A stretch of DNA of 64,000 nt. Origin: Chryseobacterium lathyri (lineage in GTDB: Bacteria > Bacteroidota > Bacteroidia > Flavobacteriales > Weeksellaceae). This document shows, in pieces, positions 51,107 to 59,017 of the stretch (the stretch's first letter is position 1; each line of letters starts with the position of its first letter). The stretch covers positions 1,364,001-1,428,000 of the forward strand of contig NZ_JAUSSF010000001.1 in assembly GCF_030812195.1 (NCBI RefSeq). Reading direction: 5' to 3'. The notes under the pieces were generated by a model. The model was not told where the DNA came from and did no database searches. It saw only the letters and a program-made list of their open reading frames with translations. The position numbers were made by a program, and so were the translations under genes.

Positions 51107-51213
51107 GATACTATTTTTTGGTTATTATAAATATAAGTATTTAATAATGAATTTATTAAAAATAAATCACAAAATATTGATAAAAAAAATCTATTTATCA
51201 GATAAGTAGATAT
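51107..51213. promoter_or_regulatory. Shared upstream region of GG peptide 2
   Basis: Counterpart of 50606-50710 with few differences; the palindrome is now imperfect (GATAAGTAGAT replaces GATAAATAGAT). Confidence 0.45.
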
Positions 51214-51375
51214 AAAGGAAACGTGATCGGAAAGGTAACATCCAATACACAGTCTCCAATAAAAAGATCGGTTTAGGTCTGGCTTATGTTGCTACCTCAT
51301 TTCAAACTGGGTTCTGAGATCTTTATTCAGGTAAGAAATAAGAACAGACTATACAAAATTAGTGAAAGCTCCTTT
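51214..51375 (+). pseudogene. Truncated copy of the gcvT 3' end, fragment 2
   Basis: Begins GGAAACGTGATCGGAAAGG and follows gcvT to near its end, but with a deletion in GTTGCTACCTCATTTC and a replaced segment at 51341-51358. No start, frame disrupted. The original stop region is lost; instead the DNA forms a perfect inverted repeat. Confidence 0.8.
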
Positions 51376-51390
51376 TGTATAGTCTGTTCT
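51341..51390. terminator. Perfect 18-bp inverted repeat inside gcvT fragment 2
   Basis: AGAACAGACTATACAAAA (51341-51358) and its exact complement (51373-51390) with a 14-nt spacer, 8 nt downstream of the DoxX stop. It probably ends the DoxX transcript. Confidence 0.65.
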
Positions 51391-51398
51391 AATGAGTT

Positions 51399-51878
51399 CT
51401 ACAAATCAAGGGCTGGCTTTATTTTGTCCGGAATCCGGATGCATGAAAAATATACCCAGGCAATAAAAAACAGCTGTAAAGGAATCCTGTACCATAGATA
51501 GTTGGCTCCGTTTCCTGTAAAATCAGCAGTTTTCATATTAACATGCTCAAAGGCAGCATATACATTAGCTGGAAGGATCAAAACAAAAAATAAGATCAGC
51601 ATCCATCCTGCCGTTTTTTGAAACCCGGGGATCAGTATTGCAACAGCCACTACAATTTCAAAAATACCGGTTATCCAAACCAGTTCCTCTCTGCAGGGTA
51701 TGAATTCAGGAATCATTAAAGTCATTCCTTTACTGTATACAAAATGAGCAATTCCGGTGGCAACAAGCATAAGCGCCATAGCAATCCGTGCTGAAAGAGC
51801 ATATTCATACTCTTTACGGATCAGTTTAAAAATGATCATAGATATGATCAGGACAATAGGTAAAATAGCTTCAGGCAT
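51399..51878 (-). CDS. DoxX family membrane protein
   Basis: 159 residues, four hydrophobic segments, with the DoxX-like RIAMALMLVATGIAHFVYS and ELVWITGIFEIVVAVAILIPG patterns. Function is generally unknown; some relatives are tied to thiol or quinone redox. The ATG at 51876-51878 is chosen since a TTG start further upstream (51893) lies in the -7 box of the promoter. It follows a Crp-type regulator on the same strand, which may control it. Confidence 0.8.
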   Translation of the reverse strand: MPEAILPIVLIISMIIFKLIRKEYEYALSARIAMALMLVATGIAHFVYSKGMTLMIPEFIPCREELVWITGIFEIVVAVAILIPGFQKTAGWMLILFFVLILPANVYAAFEHVNMKTADFTGNGANYLWYRIPLQLFFIAWVYFSCIRIPDKIKPALDL

Positions 51879-51890
51879 TTCTTTTTTATA

Positions 51891-51921
51891 CAAAGTTCCA
51901 CCATCTGCTTTTACAAAACAA
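51891..51921 (-). promoter_or_regulatory. Promoter of the doxX-like gene
   Basis: Minus-strand TTG (51919-51921), 20-nt spacer and GAACTTTG (51891-51898), one base off the TANNTTTG consensus. Confidence 0.55.
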
Positions 51922-51931
51922 TGAACCTAGG

Positions 51932-52495
51932 TTAAGAAATCTTACGTCTGATTCTGCTGAGTGCCTGAGGTGTAATTCCGATATAAGACGCGATATATTT
52001 CAACGGTATATATTTTAGAATATGAGGGCGCTCGGAAAATAAAGCCAGATATCTTTCTTCAGCAGTTTCTGTTAACAGGGATATTTCTCTTTTAAAAATA
52101 TCAAGATAAAGACCCTCACCGGCAAGTCTTCCAATCCTGTCTCCTACTTCCGTTTTATCATAAATTATATTGAGATCCTGATAGGAAATACGCCAAAGAA
52201 CAGTTTCTTCAAGTGCCTGAATATGATAACTGCAGTTTTTTTGTGTAAGGAAAGAATCATAAGCACTTACAAATTCGCCAGCAAATGAGAATGAGAAAGT
52301 AAAATCGTCTTCACCGGGAATATAAAATCTTACACTGCCTTTTTCTATAAAAGAAAGGTAGTTTTCTTTTACTCCTGCGGTGATCAGATGATCTTTCCTG
52401 GAAAACTTCTGTTTTTCAAGTTTTGATGAAAACATTTGCCAATCCTGATCAGACATTGTAACTGATTTCTCAAAATAGGTTCGAATCTGCTCCAT
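51932..52495 (-). CDS. Crp/Fnr family transcriptional regulator
   Basis: 187 residues. The cyclic-nucleotide-binding-like barrel covers about 20-120 (SRKDHLITAGVKENYLSFIEKGSVRFY). No clear cAMP phosphate-binding cassette is seen. The C-terminal helix-turn-helix is short, KYIPLKYIASYIGITPQALSRIRRKIS-like, as in the Bacteroidota group of small Crp-like regulators. The gene directly precedes the DoxX-like gene, its plausible target. Confidence 0.88.
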   Translation of the reverse strand: MEQIRTYFEKSVTMSDQDWQMFSSKLEKQKFSRKDHLITAGVKENYLSFIEKGSVRFYIPGEDDFTFSFSFAGEFVSAYDSFLTQKNCSYHIQALEETVLWRISYQDLNIIYDKTEVGDRIGRLAGEGLYLDIFKREISLLTETAEERYLALFSERPHILKYIPLKYIASYIGITPQALSRIRRKIS

Positions 52496-52640
52496 AACAA
52501 ATTAGATAACTGACACAAAATATTTAAAATAAAGGGCATCACCAATTCCTGACTTAGTGGAAATGCCCCCTGATCTGCATAGGACTGCTATTTGGTAAAC
52601 AAATATATTAAAACAATTAATTATGAATCAATAACTTACA

Positions 52641-52994
52641 CTATTCAATTTCAAAGAATCCCTTTAAAGCTTCAACATTTTTCTTGTCATTCCCAACAAA
52701 AATTTCATTGTCGGTAAGAAAAACAGGCCGCTTCAAAAATGTATAATGGTCAAGCAGTAAGTCTTTGAAGTCTTTTTCTTCAAGAGATTTTGTATCCAGG
52801 CCTCTTAGCTTAATCTGTGTGGATTTTTTACTGAACAAGGCTTCGTAAGATTTTGTTTTTTTATACATAGCAGCCAGCTCTTCCTTGGTAACCGGTTCTT
52901 TTTTGATTTCACGGAGTTCCCAGTCTTTCAGGTCAAACTGTGCCAGGATCTTTCTGCATGTATCACATGTATTGAGATAAAATACTTTCTTCAT
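52641..52994 (-). CDS. ArsC/Spx-like thioredoxin-fold protein
   Basis: 117 residues. The N-terminal CDTC motif (Cys10, Cys13) sits in VFYLNTCDTCRKI; the ArsC/YffB-like pattern continues with REIKKEPVTKEELAAMY and ends HYTFLKRPVFLTDNEIFVG. Arsenate reductase needs further residues that are not obvious here, and YffB/Spx-type redox roles are equally possible. It stands alone, diverging from a thioesterase. Confidence 0.83.
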   Translation of the reverse strand: MKKVFYLNTCDTCRKILAQFDLKDWELREIKKEPVTKEELAAMYKKTKSYEALFSKKSTQIKLRGLDTKSLEEKDFKDLLLDHYTFLKRPVFLTDNEIFVGNDKKNVEALKGFFEIE

Positions 52995-53051
52995 TGTTAC
53001 TTTTAAATCTGTTATGGGTTAAATTTCCTTCTTCATTGAAGTTTTACCTTT

Positions 53052-53059
53052 CAAAAGTA
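53052..53059 (-). promoter_or_regulatory. -7 box of the ArsC-like gene
   Basis: TACTTTTG on the minus strand, 57 nt before the start codon; no clear TTG upstream. Confidence 0.45.
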
Positions 53060-53115
53060 GGATTTAATCTAAAATTCTGGAAATTATTAAATAACTTTAT
53101 TCAAATTTTATAAAG

Positions 53116-53583
53116 ATGCAGAACAAACCTATTACTTTTCAGTTTATTTCAGAACCTTCGGATGTGAATTATGGAGGAAATGTACATGGAGGAAGCGTTA
53201 TGAAATGGATTGATCAGGCAGGTTATGCCTGCGCCACTACATGGAGCGGAAATTACTCCGTAACTGTTTATGTGGGCGGGATCCGTTTTTACGAGCCTAT
53301 CAAGATCGGGGAAGTGGTCAAAGTTGACGCCCAGGTCATTTATACCGGAAAATCGAGCATGCATATTTCCATCAATGTGTTTTCAAGAAATTTAAAACAG
53401 CCTACCTTTGATAAGAAGACCCACTGCATTATTGTTTTTGTGGCAGTAGATGAAAACGGTAAAAAGCTCCCTGTCCCAACATGGGTTCCAGAAACCGCAG
53501 AGGAAAAACAGCAGGAAGAATACGCAAAACGCCTGATGAACCTGAGAACACAGATTGAAGATGAAATGAAACCTTTTTTATAA
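53116..53583 (+). CDS. Acyl-CoA thioesterase (YciA/BFIT-like hotdog)
   Basis: 155 residues with the hotdog signature NYGGNVHGGSVMKWIDQAGYACA near the N-terminus, followed by GGIRFYEPIKIGEVVKVDAQV and KKTHCIIVFVAVDENGK. Such enzymes hydrolyse a range of acyl-CoAs in the cytoplasm. It is followed by a lipoprotein with a 3-nt gap. Confidence 0.92.
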   Translation: MQNKPITFQFISEPSDVNYGGNVHGGSVMKWIDQAGYACATTWSGNYSVTVYVGGIRFYEPIKIGEVVKVDAQVIYTGKSSMHISINVFSRNLKQPTFDKKTHCIIVFVAVDENGKKLPVPTWVPETAEEKQQEEYAKRLMNLRTQIEDEMKPFL

Positions 53584-53586
53584 CCT

Positions 53587-54450
53587 ATGCAAAGAAAAGA
53601 TTTCATTACACTTTCATCATTCGGATTTCTGGGCTTATGCTCCTGCGGAATTTCCCAACTTAGCCGTAAAAAACCGATGGCCATTCAACTTTATACCATC
53701 CGCGACGCTGTTTCGGATAACCTTGAGGAAGCCCTGGAAAAACTGGCTGCTTTGGGCTTTACAGAGCTTGAAATCTATGGATATAATGGAACATTTTTTG
53801 GAAAAAGCAGAACTGAATTTCAGACTATTCTTAAACAAACCGGTTTAAAAGTCATTAGCTCGCATCATACTACAGGAACTATTCATAAAGATGAAGGAAC
53901 TTTGTTGTACGGCTGGGAAAAAGCTGTAGAAGACCTGCATTTTATTGGCTCTAAATATATGGTATGCTCTTATATTTTTCCTGAAGAAAGAACTGTTGAA
54001 AACTATAAAAAGCTTCCTGAATTATTTGAAAAATGTGGTGAAGCAACCCAAAAAGCAGGAATTCAGTTTGCTTATCATAACCACGATTTTGAATTTGAAA
54101 AAATGGAAGATGATAAAAGTGTTTATGATTTTATTTTAGAAAATACATCTTCAGAACTGGTTAAAATGGAACTGGATTTATACTGGATTTCAAAAGCCGG
54201 CCTTGATCCGATGATTTATTTTGAAAAATATCCTGGCCGTTTCCCTCTATGGCACGTAAAAGATATGAAAGCCGGTACAAAAGATTTTACAGAAATCGGA
54301 AACGGAACTATTAATTTCAAAAAAATTTTCAGTGCGAAGGAAAAGGCAGGCCTGCAATACTGGTTCCTTGAACAGGACTCCAGCGACAAAGATATTTTTG
54401 AAAGCATCCGGATAAGCAAAAAGTACATCCTTGAAAACAGTTTCTTTTGA
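53587..54450 (+). CDS. Sugar phosphate isomerase/epimerase-like lipoprotein
   Basis: 287 residues with an RKDF start and possible lipobox Cys20 (GLCSC), so it is likely exported. The rest is a xylose-isomerase-like TIM barrel: IQLYTIRDAVSDNLEEALE, HNHDFEFEKM, KMELDLYWISKAG, LWHVKDMK and WFLEQDSS carry the His, Glu and Asp ligands of the family. The substrate cannot be told. It is tightly linked to the preceding thioesterase. Confidence 0.87.
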   Translation: MQRKDFITLSSFGFLGLCSCGISQLSRKKPMAIQLYTIRDAVSDNLEEALEKLAALGFTELEIYGYNGTFFGKSRTEFQTILKQTGLKVISSHHTTGTIHKDEGTLLYGWEKAVEDLHFIGSKYMVCSYIFPEERTVENYKKLPELFEKCGEATQKAGIQFAYHNHDFEFEKMEDDKSVYDFILENTSSELVKMELDLYWISKAGLDPMIYFEKYPGRFPLWHVKDMKAGTKDFTEIGNGTINFKKIFSAKEKAGLQYWFLEQDSSDKDIFESIRISKKYILENSFF

Positions 54451-54459
54451 AATAATACT

Positions 54460-54467
54460 TATATTTG
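54460..54467 (+). promoter_or_regulatory. -7 box before the fluoride riboswitch
   Basis: TATATTTG; transcription would begin right before the aptamer at about 54473. Confidence 0.6.
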
Positions 54468-54472
54468 CAGGA

Positions 54473-54534
54473 TAAAGGAAATGGTGCTCTTCCTTACCCA
54501 ACCGCTTTACAGAAGCTGATGACGCCTGATTAAG
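54473..54534 (+). ncRNA. Fluoride (crcB) riboswitch
   Basis: Matches the fluoride aptamer architecture: GGAAATGGTGCTCTTCC makes the first stem (GGAA/TTCC) with GGTG in its loop, followed by an ACCGC segment, a GCTT/AAGC stem, and the hallmark GCTGATGACGCCT. CGCC can pair with GGTG to form the known pseudoknot. After it, CCTGAT (54525-54530) can pair with ATCAGG (54555-54560) just before the start codon, a likely expression platform acting on translation. The downstream gene is a CLC-F type channel, the expected target. Confidence 0.9.
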
Positions 54535-54566
54535 AGATTATTAACCAATAACTTATCAGGATTATT

Positions 54567-55871
54567 ATGTCAAAAAAACAACGAACACTATACAGAAAAT
54601 CAACTTTTCATACTCAATACTTTTTCAGAAAATATCCTGCCCTGCCCTATATTTCAAAATGGCTTTGTATCAGTATGATCATCGGTGCTTTAGTGGGAAC
54701 AGCTTCTGCTGGGTTCCTGAAGTCTCTGGAATGGGCTACAAACTTCAGGGAAAGTCATATCTGGTTGATTGCCCTGCTTCCTGTTGCCGGATTTCTTATT
54801 GGCCTCCTCTATTATTACTACGGAAAGGATGTGGAAGCAGGAAACAATTTACTGATAGACAATATTCACGATCCGAAAGGGATTATTCCGTTTAAAATGG
54901 CTCCTTTTGTATATCTGGGAACTATTGTTACCCATTTCTTCGGTGGTTCTGCCGGCCGGGAAGGAACTGCCCTTCAGATGGCGGGAGCTATAGCAGACCA
55001 GCTCAGCCGGCCTTTTAAGCTTAACAGACATGATAGAAAAATCCTTCTCATTGCCGCAATTGCAGCAGGCTTCGGGTCTATTTTCGGGACTCCTCTGGCA
55101 GGTGCCGTTTTCGGGCTTGAAGTTTTCTTAATCGGAAAAATACGGTATAATGCTATTTTCCCGGCTTTTGCATCAGCAATTCTTGCAGATCTGGTTACCA
55201 GTCTTTGGAATGTGAAACATACCCATTATCATATAGACCTCATCCCAGAACTGGAATTCTTACCTGTTTTATACAGTATACTTGCAGGAATTGCTTTCGG
55301 AATCTGCTCTGCTGGCTTTAGCAGAACCATTCATTGGGCAGGTTCAGTTTTTAAATCTAAGATTAAATATCCTCCATTCCGTCCTGTAATCGGGGGAATT
55401 ATTATTGCTCTGGCTGTTTTTGCCATGGGAACGACAAGATATATCGGATTGGGAATTCCTGTAATTGTGGAATCTTTCGAGAAACAGCTTCCGCTCTATG
55501 ATTTTGCTTTAAAAATGATCTTTACCATTGTTACTCTTTCTGCAGGCTTTAAAGGCGGTGAAGTAACTCCTTTATTTTTTATCGGCGCCACTCTCGGAAG
55601 TGCTCTATCCCTGTTCATCCCTTTACCGTTTGGCCTGCTGGCAGGAATGGGATTTGTCGCTGTATTTGCCGGAGCAACTAACACTCCATTAGCCTGTATG
55701 CTGATGGGAATCGAGCTATTCGGCGCAGAAAGCGGTGTTTATATAGCTATTGCATGTGTAGTATCTTATCTGTTTTCCGGGCACCACAGCATTTACGCAA
55801 AGCAGAAAATCGGAGAAGCAAAGAACAGAAGATATAGCATTGACCGGGATAAATCTATTTCGGATTTGTAA
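54567..55871 (+). CDS. CLC-F type fluoride/proton antiporter
   Basis: 434-residue CLC-family membrane protein with about ten or more helices and no CBS domains. In place of the chloride-type GSGIP motif it has GNNLL at 92-96, the form used by fluoride-specific CLC-F proteins, and GREGT at 130-134 holds the gating Glu132. Further motifs are FGTPLAGAVFGLEV and FKGGEVTPLFFIGATLGS. A fluoride riboswitch stands just upstream, so export of fluoride is strongly supported. Nothing odd in the frame. Confidence 0.93.
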   Translation: MSKKQRTLYRKSTFHTQYFFRKYPALPYISKWLCISMIIGALVGTASAGFLKSLEWATNFRESHIWLIALLPVAGFLIGLLYYYYGKDVEAGNNLLIDNIHDPKGIIPFKMAPFVYLGTIVTHFFGGSAGREGTALQMAGAIADQLSRPFKLNRHDRKILLIAAIAAGFGSIFGTPLAGAVFGLEVFLIGKIRYNAIFPAFASAILADLVTSLWNVKHTHYHIDLIPELEFLPVLYSILAGIAFGICSAGFSRTIHWAGSVFKSKIKYPPFRPVIGGIIIALAVFAMGTTRYIGLGIPVIVESFEKQLPLYDFALKMIFTIVTLSAGFKGGEVTPLFFIGATLGSALSLFIPLPFGLLAGMGFVAVFAGATNTPLACMLMGIELFGAESGVYIAIACVVSYLFSGHHSIYAKQKIGEAKNRRYSIDRDKSISDL

Positions 55872-56012
55872 AGGGTTTGAGATTGGGTTTAAGGTTCAAA
55901 AATTTCCCTTTTTCAAAAAAAACTACCATTATAACGCTCAAAATTACAAGACTTCAAACTTAAAAACCCCGTATAATTTCACTAAGTTTGTTATTATAAG
56001 TTCACCATAAAA

Positions 56013-56891
56013 ATGTTTGACTACAGATTAAAAGTTTTTCATACAACTGCTTCAAGGCTGAGTTTTACAAAGGCTTCCGAAGAACTTCATATTTCACAGC
56101 CGGCCGTGACCAAACACATCAAAGAAATTGAAAGCCAGCTGGGCACAAAACTGTTTGACAGGAAAGGAACTTCCGTACAGCTTACCCAAAGTGGAAAAAT
56201 TTTGTATGAATATGCAGAAAAGATCCGGAGTATTTACCGCGATCTGGAATTTGAAATTAGTCAAATTAAGGAACAACATAAGGGAAAACTTATAATTGGA
56301 GCCAGCACCAGCGTTGCACAGTATGTTTTACCTGAAATACTGGCCAAATTCAACTCTTATTATAAGGATATTAAGATTGAACTGATTGCCCATAATACTG
56401 AGATTATTTCCGAGCTGTTGAAGGACGGAAAGATCGACCTTGGAATTATCGAAGGGGAATCCCAGTCATCCTTTTTTGATTACAAAATTTTCAAAGCTGA
56501 TGAAATTGTCCTTACTGCAAAGACAGAACATCCGTTGGCTCATAAAACTTTAAGTTTAAAAGATCTTTATGATCTGAATCTGATCTTCCGGGAACAGGGA
56601 TCCGGTACTCAGGAATTCATCCAGAACCGCTTAAAGGAGAAGGGAATCGACATTGAAGAGCTGAATACCGTCATGCACCTTGGGAGTAGTGAAAGTATTA
56701 AGAATTACCTTTTACACTCAGATTGTATGGCATTCCTGTCCATCAGTACCATTTTGAACGAACTGAAGAACAATAGCCTTACTATTGTCGATATTAAAAA
56801 CTTCAGTATTGAAAGAAATTTCCACTTCATCCTTCCAAAAGGTGATCAGTCCGAAATGATAAAGCTTTTTCTGAGATTTGTGAGGAGTTAG
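56013..56891 (+). CDS. LysR family transcriptional regulator (YeiE/CysL-like)
   Basis: 292 residues. N-terminal winged helix-turn-helix (FHTTASRLSFTKASEELHISQPAVTKHIKEIE) and a periplasmic-binding-like effector domain with GASTSVAQYVLPEIL and SLKDLYDLNLIFREQGSGT. This effector core resembles CysL/YeiE regulators of sulfite and iron-sulfur metabolism. The next gene encodes YeiH, the same pairing as E. coli yeiE-yeiH, so regulation of it is likely. Confidence 0.9.
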   Translation: MFDYRLKVFHTTASRLSFTKASEELHISQPAVTKHIKEIESQLGTKLFDRKGTSVQLTQSGKILYEYAEKIRSIYRDLEFEISQIKEQHKGKLIIGASTSVAQYVLPEILAKFNSYYKDIKIELIAHNTEIISELLKDGKIDLGIIEGESQSSFFDYKIFKADEIVLTAKTEHPLAHKTLSLKDLYDLNLIFREQGSGTQEFIQNRLKEKGIDIEELNTVMHLGSSESIKNYLLHSDCMAFLSISTILNELKNNSLTIVDIKNFSIERNFHFILPKGDQSEMIKLFLRFVRS

Positions 56892-56974
56892 GAAGCAGTT
56901 GCAGGTTTTAGGGATTAGGATTGGTCGCAGTTTAAGCTACAGTCATTTATTTAGATTTTAGACAGAATATTTAG

Positions 56975-57011
56975 GTCATGGTGAGTTTTGCTTCGCAAGT
57001 GAATGGTGAAT
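56975..57011 (-). repeat. Second copy of the TTCACCATTCACTTGC repeat
   Basis: Reads, on the minus strand, as ATTCACCATTCACTTGCGAA-like and matches the tail of the tandem array at about 20411-20447 with few differences. The centre TTGC-TTC-GCAA forms a small hairpin. The surrounding gap 56892-57190 holds no gene. Confidence 0.7.
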
Positions 57012-57190
57012 TTTAAGTTTTTAGAAAAGAATCAAGATGCCTGATATCAGTCAGCAACTAGACAACACTTTCTCAACCCATTTTTCAAAACCTCTCATAA
57101 AACCCATAACCAAAAGTTATCCTTTATAATAAAATACAATTTACTTTGTAATACTATATTTCGGAATTTTGGAGTCTGATTTGAAATTTT

Positions 57191-58126
57191 ATGAAAAGAT
57201 TCCTCCAAAACGAAAGAATACGAAAAGCTGTATTTATCATACTTGCTGCTATATGCCTTACTTCCTTAACATCTTCTCCCTTAGCTTTGGCGCTAGGTTT
57301 TAGCCTTGCTATTTTTATAGGAAATCCGTTTGAGCAGCAACTGCACAAATACATTCATCTTCTTCTTCAGATTTCCATTGTAGGATTGGGGTTCGGGCTT
57401 AAACTGGATGAAGCACTTCGGGCAGGAAAAACAGGATTCCTTTTGACTGTTGTGAGCATTCTGACGGTGATGATCCTTGGATATGTCTTGGGAAAAGCAT
57501 TCAAGCTTGAGAAAAAACTTTCCTACCTGATCTCCGCAGGAACAGCTATCTGTGGTGGAAGTGCCATTGCAGCCATTTCTCCTATCATAAAACCCAACAC
57601 AAAAGAAATCTCTTTGGGGCTTGCTATTATTTTTACATTGAATTCTGTGGCTTTATTTATTTATCCGGCAATTGGGCATATGTTGCAGCTTTCGCAGGAA
57701 CAGTTCGGGCTTTGGTGTGCCGTTGGAATCCATGACACAAGTTCTGTGGTAGGCGCAGCCGGAAAGTATGGAAATGAGGCTTTAAAAATCGCAACAACTG
57801 TAAAACTGGCACGTGCTTTATGGATCATCCCGGTTTCAGCCGTTACAATGTTTATCTTTAAAAGCAAAGAATCAAAGATAAAAATACCGTGGTTTATAGG
57901 CTGGTTTATCCTTGCCATAATATTGAATACCTATTTTCCGGTCTTCGACCTTTTCAGTGGTTTTGTAACTGCTGTAGCTAAATCAGGGCTGAATCTCACT
58001 TTATTCTTTATCGGTTCTACTCTATCGATCCAGACTTTAAAAACAATAGGAATTAAGCCATTGACTGCAGCCGTTATTTTATGGATTGTTATTAGTATTG
58101 GAAGCCTTATTTATATTATCAGTTAA
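57191..58126 (+). CDS. YeiH family putative sulfate/sulfonate exporter
   Basis: 311-residue membrane protein with about 9-10 hydrophobic segments, of the YeiH (UPF0324) family. Signature stretches are SIVGLGFGLKLDEAL, ISAGTAICGGSAIAAISPII and HDTSSVVGAAGKYG. The family's function is poorly defined, with sulfate or related anion export proposed by some annotations. It follows the LysR gene on the same strand 299 nt downstream, with repeats between. Confidence 0.87.
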   Translation: MKRFLQNERIRKAVFIILAAICLTSLTSSPLALALGFSLAIFIGNPFEQQLHKYIHLLLQISIVGLGFGLKLDEALRAGKTGFLLTVVSILTVMILGYVLGKAFKLEKKLSYLISAGTAICGGSAIAAISPIIKPNTKEISLGLAIIFTLNSVALFIYPAIGHMLQLSQEQFGLWCAVGIHDTSSVVGAAGKYGNEALKIATTVKLARALWIIPVSAVTMFIFKSKESKIKIPWFIGWFILAIILNTYFPVFDLFSGFVTAVAKSGLNLTLFFIGSTLSIQTLKTIGIKPLTAAVILWIVISIGSLIYIIS

Positions 58127-58233
58127 TTAATCAATTGTATAAAGAAGGAATAAATTTATCATTGGTTATAATAAACTTAAAAAGTCAGTACAAATGAATT
58201 TTCCCTTTTTTACAACATTAATTTAAAACAAAA

Positions 58234-58247
58234 ACCTTCTGGAAGGT
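58234..58247 (-). terminator. Terminator of GG peptide 3
   Basis: ACCTT-CTGG-AAGGT, followed on the minus strand by TTTTTGTTTT. Confidence 0.6.
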
Positions 58248-58303
58248 CCAAAAGGCTTTTGCGTATTAAATGTGGAAATGTTTATTTCTTACTGAAATCG
58301 TTC

Positions 58304-58480
58304 TTAAATTTCTGAACCACAGTTATACCCTTGTGTACAAGCAATATGCTGCACACAATACCAAGGTCCGGTTACAGAACCTGAGCAGCTGCATCCGCAA
58401 AGTGATAAATCAGGTGTTCCGCTGATTCCTCCAATAATGTTCTTTAGATCTGCTTTTTTTAATTTCTTAGCATTTTTCAT
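58304..58480 (-). CDS. Double-glycine leader, six-cysteine peptide 3 (bacteriocin-like)
   Basis: 58-codon gene with ATG at 58478-58480 and TAA at 58304-58306. Leader MKNAKKLKKADLKNIIGG ends in Gly17-Gly18; the core has six Cys: CGCSC, YC, AC and NC. The core shares TPDLS-x-CGCSC-x-G-x-VTGP-x-YC with peptide 4. A strong promoter (58531-58560) supports expression. It would be missed by a 60-residue ORF cut-off. Probable secreted peptide; biological activity unknown. Confidence 0.82.
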   Translation of the reverse strand: MKNAKKLKKADLKNIIGGISGTPDLSLCGCSCSGSVTGPWYCVQHIACTQGYNCGSEI

Positions 58481-58530
58481 AGTGTTAAATGATTTGATTT
58501 GAGATTAAACAATATAGTTTAGTTACCTTT

Positions 58531-58560
58531 CAAAGTTAAACAAATATTAATTATTCGCAA
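58531..58560 (-). promoter_or_regulatory. Promoter of GG peptide 3
   Basis: Minus-strand TTG (58558-58560), 19-nt spacer and TAACTTTG (58531-58538); the start codon is 50 nt downstream. Confidence 0.75.
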
Positions 58561-58745
58561 CATAATTTAATTAAAATTTTAATAATACGTTGATTTCATT
58601 ACTTTTATTGTCTTATCAATGGATTAATACCGCTTACCATTTATTAAACAGTTTATTATCCGATCCTTTTTAACTCCTTCAAATAACCGTTCAGGAGAAT
58701 AACAATAGAATTTTTTTGTTTGAAATTCTTAAGCATTAATAATAA

Positions 58746-58773
58746 AAAACCTTTCAATTGCTCGAAAGGTTTT
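58746..58773 (-). terminator. Terminator of GG peptide 4
   Basis: AAAACCTTTC (58746-58755) and GAAAGGTTTT (58764-58773); followed on the minus strand by T-rich sequence. The same AACCTTTC core recurs in the rny terminator. Confidence 0.75.
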
Positions 58774-58787
58774 ACTGGATATTTTCA

Positions 58788-58973
58788 TTAACAGGTTATT
58801 ACCTGCAGACATTTTTTATACTTTATACAATAAGACGGACCTGTCACCGCACCGGTACAGCTACAGCCACATTGTGAAAGATCCGGAGTGATGGCTCCCC
58901 CAACTCCGCCTATAATGTTTTTAAGGTCATCCTTTTTTAACTTTTTTGCTTTTTTAAAAATTTCCTGTGACAT
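58788..58973 (-). CDS. Double-glycine leader, six-cysteine peptide 4 (bacteriocin-like)
   Basis: 61 residues; leader KKAKKLKKDDLKNIIGG ends in Gly22-Gly23, core VGGAITPDLSQCGCSCTG ends CLQVITC with six Cys. It is closely related to peptide 3 and shares the GG leader logic, though not the core, with peptides 1 and 2. The leaders of peptides 3 and 4 differ from those of 1 and 2 in being Lys-rich. Promoter -7 box TAATTTTG at 59018-59025. No neighbouring export or immunity genes. Confidence 0.82.
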   Translation of the reverse strand: MSQEIFKKAKKLKKDDLKNIIGGVGGAITPDLSQCGCSCTGAVTGPSYCIKYKKCLQVITC

Positions 58974-59017
58974 GATGTTTTGATTTTAATTAAACAATAG
59001 AATTAAACTCCTTACTT

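Larger units (their letters stand above)
58481..58787. other. 307-nt gap between peptides 3 and 4
   Basis: Holds the peptide 3 promoter and the peptide 4 terminator; otherwise AT-rich with nothing recognisable. The promoter-proximal sequence resembles the upstream region of peptide 4 (for example CTTTCAAA-TTAAACAA), consistent with gene duplication. Confidence 0.55.

Noticed and set aside
52470..52500. GGTTCGAATC word resembling a tRNA T-loop
   Set aside because: It lies inside the intact Crp-type gene and no acceptor or anticodon stem surrounds it.
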